A stretch of DNA of 64,000 nt from Pandoraea communis (lineage in GTDB: Bacteria; Pseudomonadota; Gammaproteobacteria; Burkholderiales; Burkholderiaceae): contig NZ_CABPSJ010000002.1 in NCBI RefSeq assembly GCF_902459745.1, forward strand, positions 682,001 through 746,000, in the 5' to 3' direction. The notes below the pieces were generated by a model, which had not been told where the DNA came from, did no database searches, and saw only the letters and a program-made list of their open reading frames with translations. The translations under genes were made by a program, and so were the position numbers. Below are positions 45,893 to 54,815 of the stretch, piece by piece (the stretch's first letter is position 1; each line of letters begins with the position of its first letter).

Positions 45893-46471
45893 CTATCTCC
45901 CTCGCGTCAAAATGTCGTTCAAACGATCCCAGGCGGCATGCATCGGGTCGAACGTGCCCGACGCAAACGCTCGGCTCAGCGCTGCGTTCAACTGCGCCTT
46001 CTCCACGTCAGATATCTGCCCCACCTGCGGCACCATGTCTCTGACGGCTTGCGGCAGGAACCGCATCGCCCAGCGTTTCATGGTCTCGATCAAGCGCTCC
46101 GCCTGTTCGCCATCGATCCACTGCAGGGCATCCACGCCTGCTATGCGCTTAACGTAGGCAGCCAAGGCTTCCTCAGAAGGATTCTTTACCGCCTGTAACT
46201 GGTGAAGAAACAGCCAAAGCGCCCGGATCTTCTTGCTCTGCCGATCTTGCGCCAACGCGCGAGACGGCTTCGCTTTGGAACGCACCTTAAAGCCGCAGCG
46301 CTTCATATGTTCCAACACGCGCTCCAAGTCTGGAACGCTCAACTCCGCGCTGGACGCGCGCTTTCCAACGCGTCGCAGAATCTCGCGATAGGTGTCGTCA
46401 TCCATCGAAAGGTCACGCTTGGCGACATGAACCAGGCGGATGAGGCGCTGGCGATCGGCAGGCTGGCTCAT
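45893..46471 (-). CDS. GemA-like regulatory protein (Mu gp16 family, DUF1018)
   Basis: The 192-residue protein begins RLIRLVHVAKRDLSMDDDTYREIL, the DUF1018 hallmark. The rest is helical with two conserved tryptophans. In Mu, GemA modulates host gene expression during the lytic cycle; the mechanism is unclear. Its ATG overlaps the stop of the upstream DUF2786 gene. Confidence 0.9.
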   Translation of the reverse strand: MSQPADRQRLIRLVHVAKRDLSMDDDTYREILRRVGKRASSAELSVPDLERVLEHMKRCGFKVRSKAKPSRALAQDRQSKKIRALWLFLHQLQAVKNPSEEALAAYVKRIAGVDALQWIDGEQAERLIETMKRWAMRFLPQAVRDMVPQVGQISDVEKAQLNAALSRAFASGTFDPMHAAWDRLNDILTRGR

Positions 46472-47175
46472 CGGGCAGACTCCAGAGCCAACGGCTGGGC
46501 CGTCGCACCGATGCCCCGGTGCAGCTTGGCGTCGCGTCCCGACGCGCGGCCGGCCGCGTAGTCACCGTACTCGTGATCTCGCAGCGTCCGGCCGCCATTG
46601 CGGTCGCGTGTCTTCAGTTCCTTGACGGATGGGTAGTGAACCGTCATATACGCTTCAATGGCCTCGCTTTCCCGGTCGCTGCAGGAGAAAGCCGCGATGG
46701 TCCCGGCCACGGCGCGTACCCAGCCTTCGCTGAAAAGGTCGGCCCGGCGCGTCTTCGTGGCGCTTTTGCAGCGTCCAAGGCGCTGCTGAATATGCTGCGC
46801 ACGTGCCCGTTTGGCTTGTCGGCACAGCACCGAGAACGCATAGCCGGCCACTTCCGGGGCTACGCCGCAACCGATGAAACACCACTGCCCAGACGCGCCC
46901 CATCCACTCGACGAGAAGATCACTGCGCAGGTAAAGGCGTCGCCGACGTGCTGCGCCAGCAGCGTTTCCCATCGGGATGGGTGAGTTTTTGCGCCAGATT
47001 TCGCCCGCCGCTCTTCGGCCGCAGCCGCATGCAGGTGTGTTTCGGTCAGGCCATGCACCTCCATCAGCTTGCGGGCCTGTCGAAGGGCCGCCTCGGCTTC
47101 ATGCTCGTTGCAGCTGGCCGAGAGCGCCAGGCACTTCTTGATTTTGTCCAGAATCTTGCTGTGATCGCTCGTCAT
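46468..47175 (-). CDS. DUF2786 domain phage protein
   Basis: This 235-residue protein has an N-terminal DUF2786 (KILDKIKKCLALSASCNEHEAEAALRQAR, about residues 6-34). A larger domain follows with GCGVAPEVAGYAFSVLCRQ and a basic middle. Family members are common in phage early regions, with unknown function. The second of two adjacent ATGs (47175) is preferred because GGAG lies 6 bp upstream. Confidence 0.85.
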   Translation of the reverse strand: MTSDHSKILDKIKKCLALSASCNEHEAEAALRQARKLMEVHGLTETHLHAAAAEERRAKSGAKTHPSRWETLLAQHVGDAFTCAVIFSSSGWGASGQWCFIGCGVAPEVAGYAFSVLCRQAKRARAQHIQQRLGRCKSATKTRRADLFSEGWVRAVAGTIAAFSCSDRESEAIEAYMTVHYPSVKELKTRDRNGGRTLRDHEYGDYAAGRASGRDAKLHRGIGATAQPLALESAR

Positions 47176-47236
47176 CATGGTCTCCGTCAAACCGTTTCCC
47201 GAAGCTGCCCGCGAGCGAGCAGCTTGAGGCAAAGGC

Positions 47237-47512
47237 TTACCTGGCGGCCGCATCCTTGAGTGCCTTGGCCGGCGTAAATTTCGGTGCCCGCTTCGCGGCG
47301 ATCTGGATCGATTCGCCGGTCTTCGGATTGCGACCGACCTTCGCCGCACGCTCCACAACACCGAATTTGCCCAAATCAGTAATCACGAGCTGCTCACCTG
47401 CCCGAACACGCTCAAGAACAACCGCGCTGAGCGAGTTGAGCACAGCTTCAGCCTGCTTGTTGCTGACATCAGCGTCGGCTGCCAGATGCTTGATGAGTTC
47501 TTGCTTGTTCAT
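47237..47512 (-). CDS. HU-family DNA-binding protein, phage-encoded
   Basis: The 91-residue protein is a complete HU/IHF fold with NKQELIKHLAADADVSNKQAE and GKFGVVERAAKVGRNPKTGE in the beta-arm. Mu transposition needs host HU to assemble the transpososome; this phage carries its own. The ATG overlaps the stop of the 69-residue gene upstream. Confidence 0.95.
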   Translation of the reverse strand: MNKQELIKHLAADADVSNKQAEAVLNSLSAVVLERVRAGEQLVITDLGKFGVVERAAKVGRNPKTGESIQIAAKRAPKFTPAKALKDAAAR

Positions 47513-47718
47513 TGCTTTTCCTTTCGTTTTGACTGCTGGTTGGTGGTAAATGCTTTCGACGGCGACGGCTTACGATCCGCCGCCCCGAGGGACGTTGTCG
47601 CGCCCGCGACTTGCTGCACCATTGCCTCGAAGAGCGCATTAGCGGCGGTGCCAGTGGCTCGAATCGTCGTGCCGTTGCGGCTGCGTTTCACAGTCACGGT
47701 TCCGGTGGCTTTGCTCAT
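47509..47718 (-). CDS. Small basic phage protein, 69 residues
   Basis: The protein is rich in Lys, Arg, Thr and Ser (VTVKRSRNGTTIRATG near the N terminus and a KRKEKQ tail). No family is recognised. It is translationally coupled to HU downstream and nearly abuts the DUF3164 gene upstream. A nucleic-acid role is possible from charge only. Confidence 0.7.
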   Translation of the reverse strand: MSKATGTVTVKRSRNGTTIRATGTAANALFEAMVQQVAGATTSLGAADRKPSPSKAFTTNQQSKRKEKQ

Positions 47719-47719
47719 G

Positions 47720-48334
47720 TCACACCGCCGCGACGTCGAGGCCGATCGGCTGATACTGGTCGGTGTCGCCAACACGTTCGTAAATGCGCACATAGGGCTT
47801 GCTACCGGCTACCTGCACGCTATCGGCGATCGCCTGCATCGCGCGCTGCCATTTCTCGTCGTTGATATTCAAACGCTTCAATCCGAGAACACGGCCTGTA
47901 TTGATCTTTCCTTCCTTGTTCACCTGGAAGGCGTCATTGATGAGCGCTTTGATCTCGTCTCGACTGCCTTCAGTCCACGTCTGAATGCACCCGTCAATCA
48001 ACTGCTTTGACGCGTGCAGGCGTTCGTCGAACACCAGGTGCTCCTGGATCTGCCGGACGATCTTGAACCGGCCATCGAACGACAGCAGCGTGACGTTTCC
48101 TTTCACACCACCGAGCTTCACGCCGTACTGCTCGCCCGACATCTCGACGAACGCTCCGATGTCGCCGAACGCTTTCGCCTTGAAATCAGCCAGCACTGTC
48201 GACGCGGACTTGGCGCGCTCAACCAGCTCGCGGACCAATGCGTCTCGTGCCTTGTCGATCGGCTTGACCATGTTCTCGGGGATCAGCCGTCCTTCCCCGT
48301 CGCGCCAATACCCGGCCGGAATCGTTTCGCTCAT
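47720..48334 (-). CDS. DUF3164 family phage protein
   Basis: The 204-residue protein matches the DUF3164 pattern: PAGYWRDGEGRLIPENMVKP at the start, the YGVKLGGVKGNVTLLSFDG strand block and INTGRVLGLKRLNI. These proteins are found in Mu-like early regions and are sometimes mislabelled as sulfate transporters. No membrane helix is present here. Confidence 0.88.
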   Translation of the reverse strand: MSETIPAGYWRDGEGRLIPENMVKPIDKARDALVRELVERAKSASTVLADFKAKAFGDIGAFVEMSGEQYGVKLGGVKGNVTLLSFDGRFKIVRQIQEHLVFDERLHASKQLIDGCIQTWTEGSRDEIKALINDAFQVNKEGKINTGRVLGLKRLNINDEKWQRAMQAIADSVQVAGSKPYVRIYERVGDTDQYQPIGLDVAAV

Positions 48335-48802
48335 CTAGTGCTCCTTGCTCTCTGATTGCGTTGAGTTACTGCTGGCCAGGCGTTCGTGAAACACGCGAAC
48401 CTTGGCAATGTTTTGTTGCCGCTGCAGCTCGTTTTGCTCGGCTGATTTACTTCGTGCCAACAGAGCCACGGCTTCTCGGATCCTTGCGCTATTCCGCTGC
48501 CGCTCCTCCTTGGTCAGGTCCGGCGCAGGAAGCGCCCGCGGCGGATCCCGGTTGCCGAGGTTGTCCAGGAACAACTTCGGCGGCGGCCAGCGATCGCAGA
48601 TGCGGTACAGAGTGCGGAATGCCCGTCGTATCCGCTGCTCATCGGCATCCTCACTCCAAGACGACGCCAAGTCCTCGATCGCGGCGAGCCAGATATCCAG
48701 CGTGAGAGTCACGCTGTCCTCTGCGGGACCGCCAGGCAGTCGAAGGGCAACCAACCCTTGCAGGCCGCGTGAAACTTCCCGCTCGACCCACTTCTCAACC
48801 AC
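48335..48802 (-). CDS. Conserved phage early protein of unknown function
   Basis: This 155-residue helical protein contains the motif RWPPPKLFLDNLGNRDPPR. That motif is reminiscent of phage replication accessory proteins, but no function can be assigned. It starts at GTG 48802 with GGAGGAG 7 bp upstream, overlapping the end of the upstream gene by 8 bp. Confidence 0.65.
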   Translation of the reverse strand: MVEKWVEREVSRGLQGLVALRLPGGPAEDSVTLTLDIWLAAIEDLASSWSEDADEQRIRRAFRTLYRICDRWPPPKLFLDNLGNRDPPRALPAPDLTKEERQRNSARIREAVALLARSKSAEQNELQRQQNIAKVRVFHERLASSNSTQSESKEH

Positions 48803-49277
48803 GGGCACGCTCCTCCAGGGCGGCGATGGCCGACAGGGTCTTCGACTGCCCCTTCGACGGGGTGACACGAGGCTCACCAGCAGCGAGCACAGCACCGGCC
48901 TGCGGCCGCCAGTTGCTGATGACCTCGTAAAGCCAGCCGTGGCTTTTCAGAGGCAGCGTCAGGCGACCCGCATCACGAGCGGCGAGCGCCTGTTCTACCG
49001 CCCACACCCATGCTTCCAGCGGTGCGTCGTATGCCTGACCGTTGCGGGTGATGCGCTGCGCTTGCAGGTCCGGCAGCAGATCACCAATCAGGCGCGCAAC
49101 GCGGTCCATCGTCAGCTCCCGCGATTCCGGGCGGAACAGGGCCACATATCGCACCAGCGCCGAGCCGATCTGGCCCGACAGCTTGAATGCGGACGCGAGC
49201 GCCTCACGCGCAGCGTCGTGTGCTACCAGGGCATCGAGCGAAAGCGTCGTGCCGCAGCTCGGGCAGCGAGTGCGCAT
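48795..49277 (-). CDS. Zinc-ribbon phage early protein
   Basis: The 160-residue protein starts MRTRCPSCGTTLSLDALVAH; the CxxC is probably half of a zinc site, although the matching second pair is not seen. The rest is helical. The function is unknown. ATG 49277 follows GGAGGG. It overlaps the neighbouring genes on both sides. Confidence 0.7.
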   Translation of the reverse strand: MRTRCPSCGTTLSLDALVAHDAAREALASAFKLSGQIGSALVRYVALFRPESRELTMDRVARLIGDLLPDLQAQRITRNGQAYDAPLEAWVWAVEQALAARDAGRLTLPLKSHGWLYEVISNWRPQAGAVLAAGEPRVTPSKGQSKTLSAIAALEERARG

Positions 49278-49561
49278 CAATGCATCCCTCCCTGCGGCCT
49301 GTGCATCACTTTGACGTGATTGGTGACGATCGCATCGAGCTCCTTCGCCACAGCTTCGTGGTGCCCGTGCATGTGCAGGAAGACGACGCGAGCGAGGCTT
49401 TGCGAGACCCCATGCAGAACATGCCGCAGTTCGTGCAGCTCGCCGGCCAATTGCAGCACGCTGCCGTTCGTCCGATGCAGTTCGGCCCGAAGCTCAGGGA
49501 CGCTCTCAATTGCGTCGGGATTTGCCAACGGAGGGCACATCGTGACGGCCGATTCGCTCAT
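49277..49561 (-). CDS. Conserved phage early protein, 94 residues
   Basis: This small helical protein has a leucine-rich segment (LRAELHRTNGSVLQLAGEL) and many histidines near its end (HMHGHHEAVAKEL). No family is recognised. It overlaps both neighbouring genes by 1-4 bp. Confidence 0.65.
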   Translation of the reverse strand: MSESAVTMCPPLANPDAIESVPELRAELHRTNGSVLQLAGELHELRHVLHGVSQSLARVVFLHMHGHHEAVAKELDAIVTNHVKVMHRPQGGMH

Positions 49562-49884
49562 GCGTCCTCCCACGTGACGGTCACGCCCTGGAACACGGCA
49601 TAACCGCGTGTCACGCAGCCTTCTTTGCGCCACAGGCGCTCGCCGGCGCGGTCCAGCAACGGGCCGATCGACGTTTGCCGGTCGCGAGCAATGCGAAGCT
49701 CGGGACGGTTGCCACGCTCCGGGTAGAGAATCTGCCCGACGACTCGGTAGCCCATGCCGCGCAAAGCGCGCGCCGCGCAATTCGCGGCTCCTAAGCGATC
49801 CGTCAGCCCGGCGTTGAACACTCGGCAGACGCACTCTTGGGCTTGCGATACCGGCGGCGAAACTACGGTCAACGAGGCCCCCAT
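49558..49884 (-). CDS. Conserved phage early protein, 108 residues
   Basis: The protein has four cysteines near the N-terminal half (ECVCR, AANC) and one near the end (EGCVTRG). A small metal- or nucleic-acid-binding role is possible but not shown. It follows the MuB-like gene by 1 bp. Confidence 0.6.
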   Translation of the reverse strand: MGASLTVVSPPVSQAQECVCRVFNAGLTDRLGAANCAARALRGMGYRVVGQILYPERGNRPELRIARDRQTSIGPLLDRAGERLWRKEGCVTRGYAVFQGVTVTWEDA

Positions 49885-49885
49885 C

Positions 49886-51172
49886 TCACACCCCCTTTAC
49901 GACGTCGGCAGTCACCGTGGGCGAGCCGATCTCTGCGGCGAGGTTCATGCAGGCCGTCAAAAGATTGCCAATGGCGAGCGGGTACAGCAGAGACACCGTC
50001 TCGGGGCGGTCCCTGCGCGTGCTTGTGATCGTCAGCTTGGCGCGCAGCGCATCAACGCCGCTGGGGTCAATCACTTCGCCGATTTGCTTGCCCAGACGGT
50101 CAAACTTGAACTTGAGGTACTCCTCCAGGCGAGCGCCGTCGAGTGGCGCCAGCTCGATCATTTCGCACCGCTGGACCACTTCCCGCACGTCTTGGTTTCG
50201 CTCCGAAAGCTTGGCCTTCAGTTCGGGTTGGCCAATCAGGATGATCGAGAGCAGCTTCTTAAAGCCCATCTCCAGTTCGAAGAAGCGCTTCAGGTGCTTG
50301 ATTGTCGGGATCGGCAGCGCGTGCGCTTCGTCAATCACCAGGCAATGCCGGTACCCTGCGGTGTGACTCTCGCGCAGTGCCTTATGCAATTGCGCAAAGC
50401 GTGCTTCCGGGCTCGACTTGGGCTTCTCCAAAGGGGCAACGGCCGCCATCAATGCCTCCGCAATGTGGGTTGACTTGAGGGTTTTCCCTTTTTGGTCGTT
50501 GTCCTCCATCGCGAGCACATACGGCTTGATCAGCAGAATGGGCTGATTCTCACGAACGATGCGATCCTCAAGGTCGCGCATCAGCGTGGTCTTGCCGGCA
50601 CCGCTTTCCGCCACGACGGCGAGCAGCCCGCCGTGCTTGGCTGTCTGGAACATTGCCTCGCGTACATAGCGAATGTCGGGGCTGACATACATGTCCTCTG
50701 CCGCCTGGATATCATCCTGAAACGGGTCGCGAAACAGGCTGAAGTGCTTGCGTGCCGCTGGATAAAGGGTTTGTTTGCGCAGTAACATAGATTCCTCCGG
50801 GTTGGACTCGATAGCGGATTTCGACTTGGTGACCGAGCGGGCCGCGTTGGCGCGCGGCTCGCTCACCTGTGCTTCAAGAACCTTGGGCAGATCAGACGGA
50901 TCGACACCGATGTCGGCGAGAAACGCGTGAACTCGTTCGCGCACGTCGGTCGCGTCGACCTCTTCAAAGGCACTCTCGAGCACGTTCCGCGCAACACCTT
51001 TCCCTTCAAGAAAGTCGAGGATGCGCTCCTTGAGATCAAGTTCGTCGAGGCTCTTGGGCCATTCGCCGTGATTGACGATTTGCGCGACCGTGGCTTGAGA
51101 GACATTCAGGGCTTTCGCCAGATCGGCCTGTTTGCAAGTGGCCTGGGCCAGCACGTTCTTCAGCTTCAGCAT
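49886..51172 (-). CDS. MuB-like AAA+ ATPase (transposition target selection)
   Basis: This 428-residue protein has an N-terminal HTH (KQADLAKALNVSQATVAQIV, about residues 14-33) followed by a linker. The ATPase core has Walker A ESGAGKTT (about 190), Walker B CLVIDEAHAL (about 276), and an ExeA/MuB-type sensor region. In Mu, MuB coats target DNA and delivers the transposase to it. Two ATGs are possible (51175, 51172); the second has better spacing to GGAGG. It overlaps the transposase stop. Confidence 0.9.
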   Translation of the reverse strand: MLKLKNVLAQATCKQADLAKALNVSQATVAQIVNHGEWPKSLDELDLKERILDFLEGKGVARNVLESAFEEVDATDVRERVHAFLADIGVDPSDLPKVLEAQVSEPRANAARSVTKSKSAIESNPEESMLLRKQTLYPAARKHFSLFRDPFQDDIQAAEDMYVSPDIRYVREAMFQTAKHGGLLAVVAESGAGKTTLMRDLEDRIVRENQPILLIKPYVLAMEDNDQKGKTLKSTHIAEALMAAVAPLEKPKSSPEARFAQLHKALRESHTAGYRHCLVIDEAHALPIPTIKHLKRFFELEMGFKKLLSIILIGQPELKAKLSERNQDVREVVQRCEMIELAPLDGARLEEYLKFKFDRLGKQIGEVIDPSGVDALRAKLTITSTRRDRPETVSLLYPLAIGNLLTACMNLAAEIGSPTVTADVVKGV

Positions 51173-52971
51173 CATTCACCTCCAGCCGCTTCACGCAGCA
51201 GTTGCAGCGGTTTCTGATGGCCCGCTTTGGGGCCGGAAAGCTCGGCAACGATCGTGTCGAGCTGGTCTTGAGGAACACCTGCCGGATAGCGTTGTTGCAG
51301 CCATTGGAAGCGTTCGGCAGTCCACTTCCCACCTGCGGATTCGACCCTCGCCTTGATCTGTTTGGCGGCGTCAACATGCGAAAGCGGTGGCAATTCGATC
51401 GTCGGCGCGACCAGGTCATGAGCAGTCCCTCGGCGCGGCAGGTAGGTCGGCAGCGTGGCGTCGTCGATATGCTTGTACGGGTCGAACTGGCCGCCGAATG
51501 GCAGGGACTTGGCCTTTCGCGCCGCCTCCGCAGCTGCCTGGCTCTCTGTGCCCGTGACCAACTGCTCAATGCTCTTGAGCGCGCTCTGCGCCTGCGTCTC
51601 GGCGTGGCGCTTGTAGCTCTCGCCGATGACAGCCGAATCAGCACTGAAGCCGAACTCCGTCTTCCTAACCTCGTTGACCACGTGGAAGACCTCGTGACCG
51701 TCCTCGCCTACGAGCACCACCTGCGCAGCGTCGTCGCGCCAGGGATTGCGCGTGACCATTACTTTCTCGCCGACCATCACGCCCGGCACAGTAGAAACGT
51801 CGTACTCGCGCCCTTGGAACGGCACGCGCAGCTTCGGTGTCACCTTGCGGCTTTCCGGCGTGGCCACGGCCAGCTCGCGGCACACGTCTACCGAGGGTGC
51901 CTTGATCAGTTGATCGGCGCGGATTGCCATCCATGCCTGGCTGCGGGTCTGCCCGTGGCGCCGATGAACAGCCGTCGCATTGAAGTGCATGCGCCACTTC
52001 CTGGCCAAGGTGTTCAGTTCTTCCAGACTGTTGACGGGCTGGAACTTGAGACCTGGTTCGAACTTGCGCTCGATGATGTTCCGAGCGTTCTCCACCTGGC
52101 CGGTGGCCCGCGCGTTGCCGACCTTGTGGACGATCATCTCGATGCCCAGCGAGCGGCAAAGGTTGCGTGTCATGGATGCTGTGTTGGCTGAGCCAGCGTC
52201 CAGCATCAAGATGCGTGGCACACCGTGGAGCAAGTCAGCCCCTACACGCTCCTGCATAGAGTTGATCAACACCGAACAAAGGTTCTCCCCTGATTCGGCC
52301 CCCATCACATACTCCGTGTAGAGCCAATCGCTGGTGTGATCCGTGATCTCGTAGCTCCACACCCGGTCAGCAGCAATGCGGGCGATGTTCTTGGGCTTGT
52401 TCTTATAAAACTCAGCATGGTCCATGACGCGCAGGCCGTTGGCGCGCGCATCGGCCGAAGGCTTCAGGTAGTACAGCACGCACAGACTAGCGTCGATCTG
52501 CCAGACGTGATTCGGATGCAAGCTGGCTAGCTCAGTAACCGGTGCGGGTGCGAGTAGCTGGTCAGGATGCACTCCATACATGCGCAACGCCCGATGGATG
52601 GTGCTTTCTGACAGAGAACGCAGTTCGCCAGTCGTGTCGTCGAGGTATTCGGCACGAATCATCTGATTGGCCCGCAGCGTTTCGACAGCATCGGCGACCG
52701 AGTAGAGCCGCTTGCCATTCTTTCGCGTCGACTCCATCAGCACGGCAGAGATCATCATGGCCTCGTCTCTCGTCAACGCACTTTGTCCGGCGTCCGAGCG
52801 GCGCTTGCGCTGCGACATGACTGATACCTCCTTGAGCTTCTTGAGCAGCGTGGCGCGCGACATCCGCAGCTCGCAGCACGCGGCATCGTAGATCGCCCCT
52901 TTGCCGCCATGCCCGGCCTTGCGAGCAGCGTGAGCCACGGCCACTAATCGTTCGGTCAGGACGGCGTTCAT
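51172..52971 (-). CDS. DDE transposase (MuA/TniA-like)
   Basis: The 599-residue protein has N-terminal HTH modules (RMSRATLLKKLKEV near residue 36). The catalytic core carries the DDE triad: WQIDASLCVLYYL, MLDAGSAN and GQVENARNIIERKFE. A Mu-type C-terminal beta-barrel (VGEKVMVTRNPWRDDAAQVV) follows. It integrates and replicates the phage by transposition. It has GAGGAA before its ATG. The MuB-like gene overlaps its end. Confidence 0.95.
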   Translation of the reverse strand: MNAVLTERLVAVAHAARKAGHGGKGAIYDAACCELRMSRATLLKKLKEVSVMSQRKRRSDAGQSALTRDEAMMISAVLMESTRKNGKRLYSVADAVETLRANQMIRAEYLDDTTGELRSLSESTIHRALRMYGVHPDQLLAPAPVTELASLHPNHVWQIDASLCVLYYLKPSADARANGLRVMDHAEFYKNKPKNIARIAADRVWSYEITDHTSDWLYTEYVMGAESGENLCSVLINSMQERVGADLLHGVPRILMLDAGSANTASMTRNLCRSLGIEMIVHKVGNARATGQVENARNIIERKFEPGLKFQPVNSLEELNTLARKWRMHFNATAVHRRHGQTRSQAWMAIRADQLIKAPSVDVCRELAVATPESRKVTPKLRVPFQGREYDVSTVPGVMVGEKVMVTRNPWRDDAAQVVLVGEDGHEVFHVVNEVRKTEFGFSADSAVIGESYKRHAETQAQSALKSIEQLVTGTESQAAAEAARKAKSLPFGGQFDPYKHIDDATLPTYLPRRGTAHDLVAPTIELPPLSHVDAAKQIKARVESAGGKWTAERFQWLQQRYPAGVPQDQLDTIVAELSGPKAGHQKPLQLLREAAGGE

Positions 52972-52974
52972 GTG

Positions 52975-53907
52975 TTATTCCTCGGTGGTTTCGCCAGTGC
53001 GCAGCCAGTCCGGAATTTCATCTCCGTCCGGGGCGTCCTTGACGCCGAACTCGCCGCGCAACTGCTTGACCGACACCTCGACCTGGCACAGCAGGCCGGC
53101 CATGAAGTCGTCATGAGCCATGCCGTGCTTCTCGGCATGTTCAGCGAGCGATTGGAAGGCGGCGCGCAGCTTGCCGCGAACGACCGACTCGGCTTCGAAG
53201 GCGAACTGGCTGGCCTCCTTGCGAATTTCCTGGCCTTCCACGTCGGGCGGAGGCGCCTGTACGCGGGGCTTCTTGGTGTTGATCTTGGCGGCCAGTTCGT
53301 CGATCTTGGCGTTCTTGTCGGCAAGCAGACGGGACTGCGCCTCAGCGTTCTCGCGGGTTTCCCGCAAGGCTGCGCGCAGTTCCTTGACGCTCATGGTGGC
53401 GATGTCGTCGAGCTTCAATTCGCCGGTCTGGCCGGTAAGCTCCAACTCTTCGATCTGCTCGTCGTCCAGCACAAGCATCTCAAACAGCTTGGTCTGGTTG
53501 CCTACGGCTTTCAAAGTTGCGTTTGACGGCAACTTTGAGAACTTGGCTGCGGACTGCATAAAGCGGCTTGCCACAAACTTGTCGATGCCAAGTGCCTCCA
53601 GGCGCGACATAAATTGACCGTGCTCGCACGCCTCTTTCAGCACCCGTAGCCCGCGTCCGACTTCGAGACAAGCTTCCACGCTGCGCCGCATATTGGCCGC
53701 GATATCCCGTTGAATCAGATCGGGATCGGTGCAGTCGGCGGGCAATTGGTAGCCGAGTTGGGTCGCAACGGCGCGCACAGTGGCTTGACGCTCTTCATGC
53801 ATGACGGCGAGCTGGTTGGCGGCCTCACGCATCGCGGGCAGCGCCGGGGTGTCAGCGTCGGTCACCACCACTGCGGTGTTCTCGGTCTGTAGCGGCTTTC
53901 GGGCCAT
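52975..53907 (-). CDS. DUF3102-like phage early protein
   Basis: This 310-residue protein has a central block VGRGLRVLKEACEHGQFMSRL with a helix-turn-helix-like continuation (KFVASRFMQSAAKFSKLP), resembling DUF3102. A coiled coil follows (ALRETRENAEAQSRLLADKN, about residues 180-205). An acidic tail ends it. A DNA-binding accessory role in transposition or replication is plausible. AAGGAG precedes the ATG; it is 3 bp upstream of the transposase gene. Confidence 0.75.
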   Translation of the reverse strand: MARKPLQTENTAVVVTDADTPALPAMREAANQLAVMHEERQATVRAVATQLGYQLPADCTDPDLIQRDIAANMRRSVEACLEVGRGLRVLKEACEHGQFMSRLEALGIDKFVASRFMQSAAKFSKLPSNATLKAVGNQTKLFEMLVLDDEQIEELELTGQTGELKLDDIATMSVKELRAALRETRENAEAQSRLLADKNAKIDELAAKINTKKPRVQAPPPDVEGQEIRKEASQFAFEAESVVRGKLRAAFQSLAEHAEKHGMAHDDFMAGLLCQVEVSVKQLRGEFGVKDAPDGDEIPDWLRTGETTEE

Positions 53908-53917
53908 TGAGTTCTCC

Positions 53918-54226
53918 TTAGAGTTGAGTGGTCAGACGGTTGGTAATCTCGTCGATTCGCTGCCGAGCAGAATCAAGCGAGCGGAGGATGCCCACCGCAT
54001 GCTGGGCGAGACGCGATGACGGGCGAATGCGTCCCGTCTCTGGAATACGTTCGGCAAAACCCTTTTCCTCGAGCGTTGCCACGTATCGCGTGATCGCGCT
54101 GGGTTCTAGGCCGGTCGCCTTCGACAACTCGGTAGGCGTAAGCCCATGAGCAAAGTGGCCCAGGAGCACGTTCAGAACCTCGAGCACCTTGCCTGCGGAC
54201 TGTGCGGTTTTCGGCGTGTCTTTCAT
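53918..54226 (-). CDS. IclR-type HTH regulator, short
   Basis: The 102-residue protein is only the DNA-binding part of an IclR-like regulator: KVLEVLNVLLGHFAHGLTPTELSKATGLEPSAITRYVATLEEKGF across residues 13-57. No effector domain follows. A role in early-gene control is likely. It is 2 bp after the upstream HTH gene. Confidence 0.85.
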   Translation of the reverse strand: MKDTPKTAQSAGKVLEVLNVLLGHFAHGLTPTELSKATGLEPSAITRYVATLEEKGFAERIPETGRIRPSSRLAQHAVGILRSLDSARQRIDEITNRLTTQL

Positions 54227-54228
54227 CG

Positions 54229-54705
54229 TCACTCTCCGCACAGGTCCAGTTCGGGTTGGGCGTGCTTCTCGACGTTCCCTCGATGCCAGGCGAGACCCTC
54301 CATCGCCTTCTGAATGACAACCAGGGTGTCGGCCGCCTCGGACTTCCCGCTGTAGAACTGCAGGAGGTGCCCGACCGCAGTGTTGAGCGTCTCCTGGAGC
54401 GTTTGGATGTCGGCAGCGTCGGCATTCCGCCCTGACGGCATATCGATGAGCAGCTTTCCCGCGCTGGCCGTCTGCCACCGGGTGACGAAGTCGATGCCGC
54501 AGGCGCTTTCGAACGGCCGGACAAGGTTCAACGGCATGCGGCCGTTCTGAAACCACTTGTAAAGCGCCCAATGATCGGCAAGGCCCATGCGCTCAGCGAT
54601 GCGCTCCACGGAGAGGTTGTGGCGCTCCTTCGCGTGGTCTTTGCACAGTTCCAATGCCTGGCGCAGCGACGTCGGCTGGATGTGTTTCCAATTGCGTCGG
54701 CTCAT
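54229..54705 (-). CDS. Phage HTH protein
   Basis: This 158-residue protein has an HTH-like segment (LSVERIAERMGLADHWALYKWF, about residues 31-52) and a helical C-terminal part. It is of a type common in Mu-like phages of Burkholderiales. AGGGGA lies before the ATG. It is the first gene of the leftward transposition block and is divergent from the 81-residue gene. Confidence 0.8.
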   Translation of the reverse strand: MSRRNWKHIQPTSLRQALELCKDHAKERHNLSVERIAERMGLADHWALYKWFQNGRMPLNLVRPFESACGIDFVTRWQTASAGKLLIDMPSGRNADAADIQTLQETLNTAVGHLLQFYSGKSEAADTLVVIQKAMEGLAWHRGNVEKHAQPELDLCGE

Positions 54706-54767
54706 TGGAGTCCCCTCAAAAGCACAACTTCCAAACAAAGGCAGCATTTGCAACTGTCGAAACCAAT

Positions 54768-54797
54768 TTGCAGGATGTAGGATTGACAGCGGATAAT
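54768..54797 (+). promoter_or_regulatory. Candidate promoter of the rightward 81-residue gene
   Basis: TTGCAG (54768-54773) and GATAAT (54792-54797) are 18 bp apart and end 19 bp before the ATG at 54816. This is a moderate sigma-70 match. Confidence 0.45.
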
Positions 54798-54815
54798 CCG
54801 AACAGGAATGCACTC

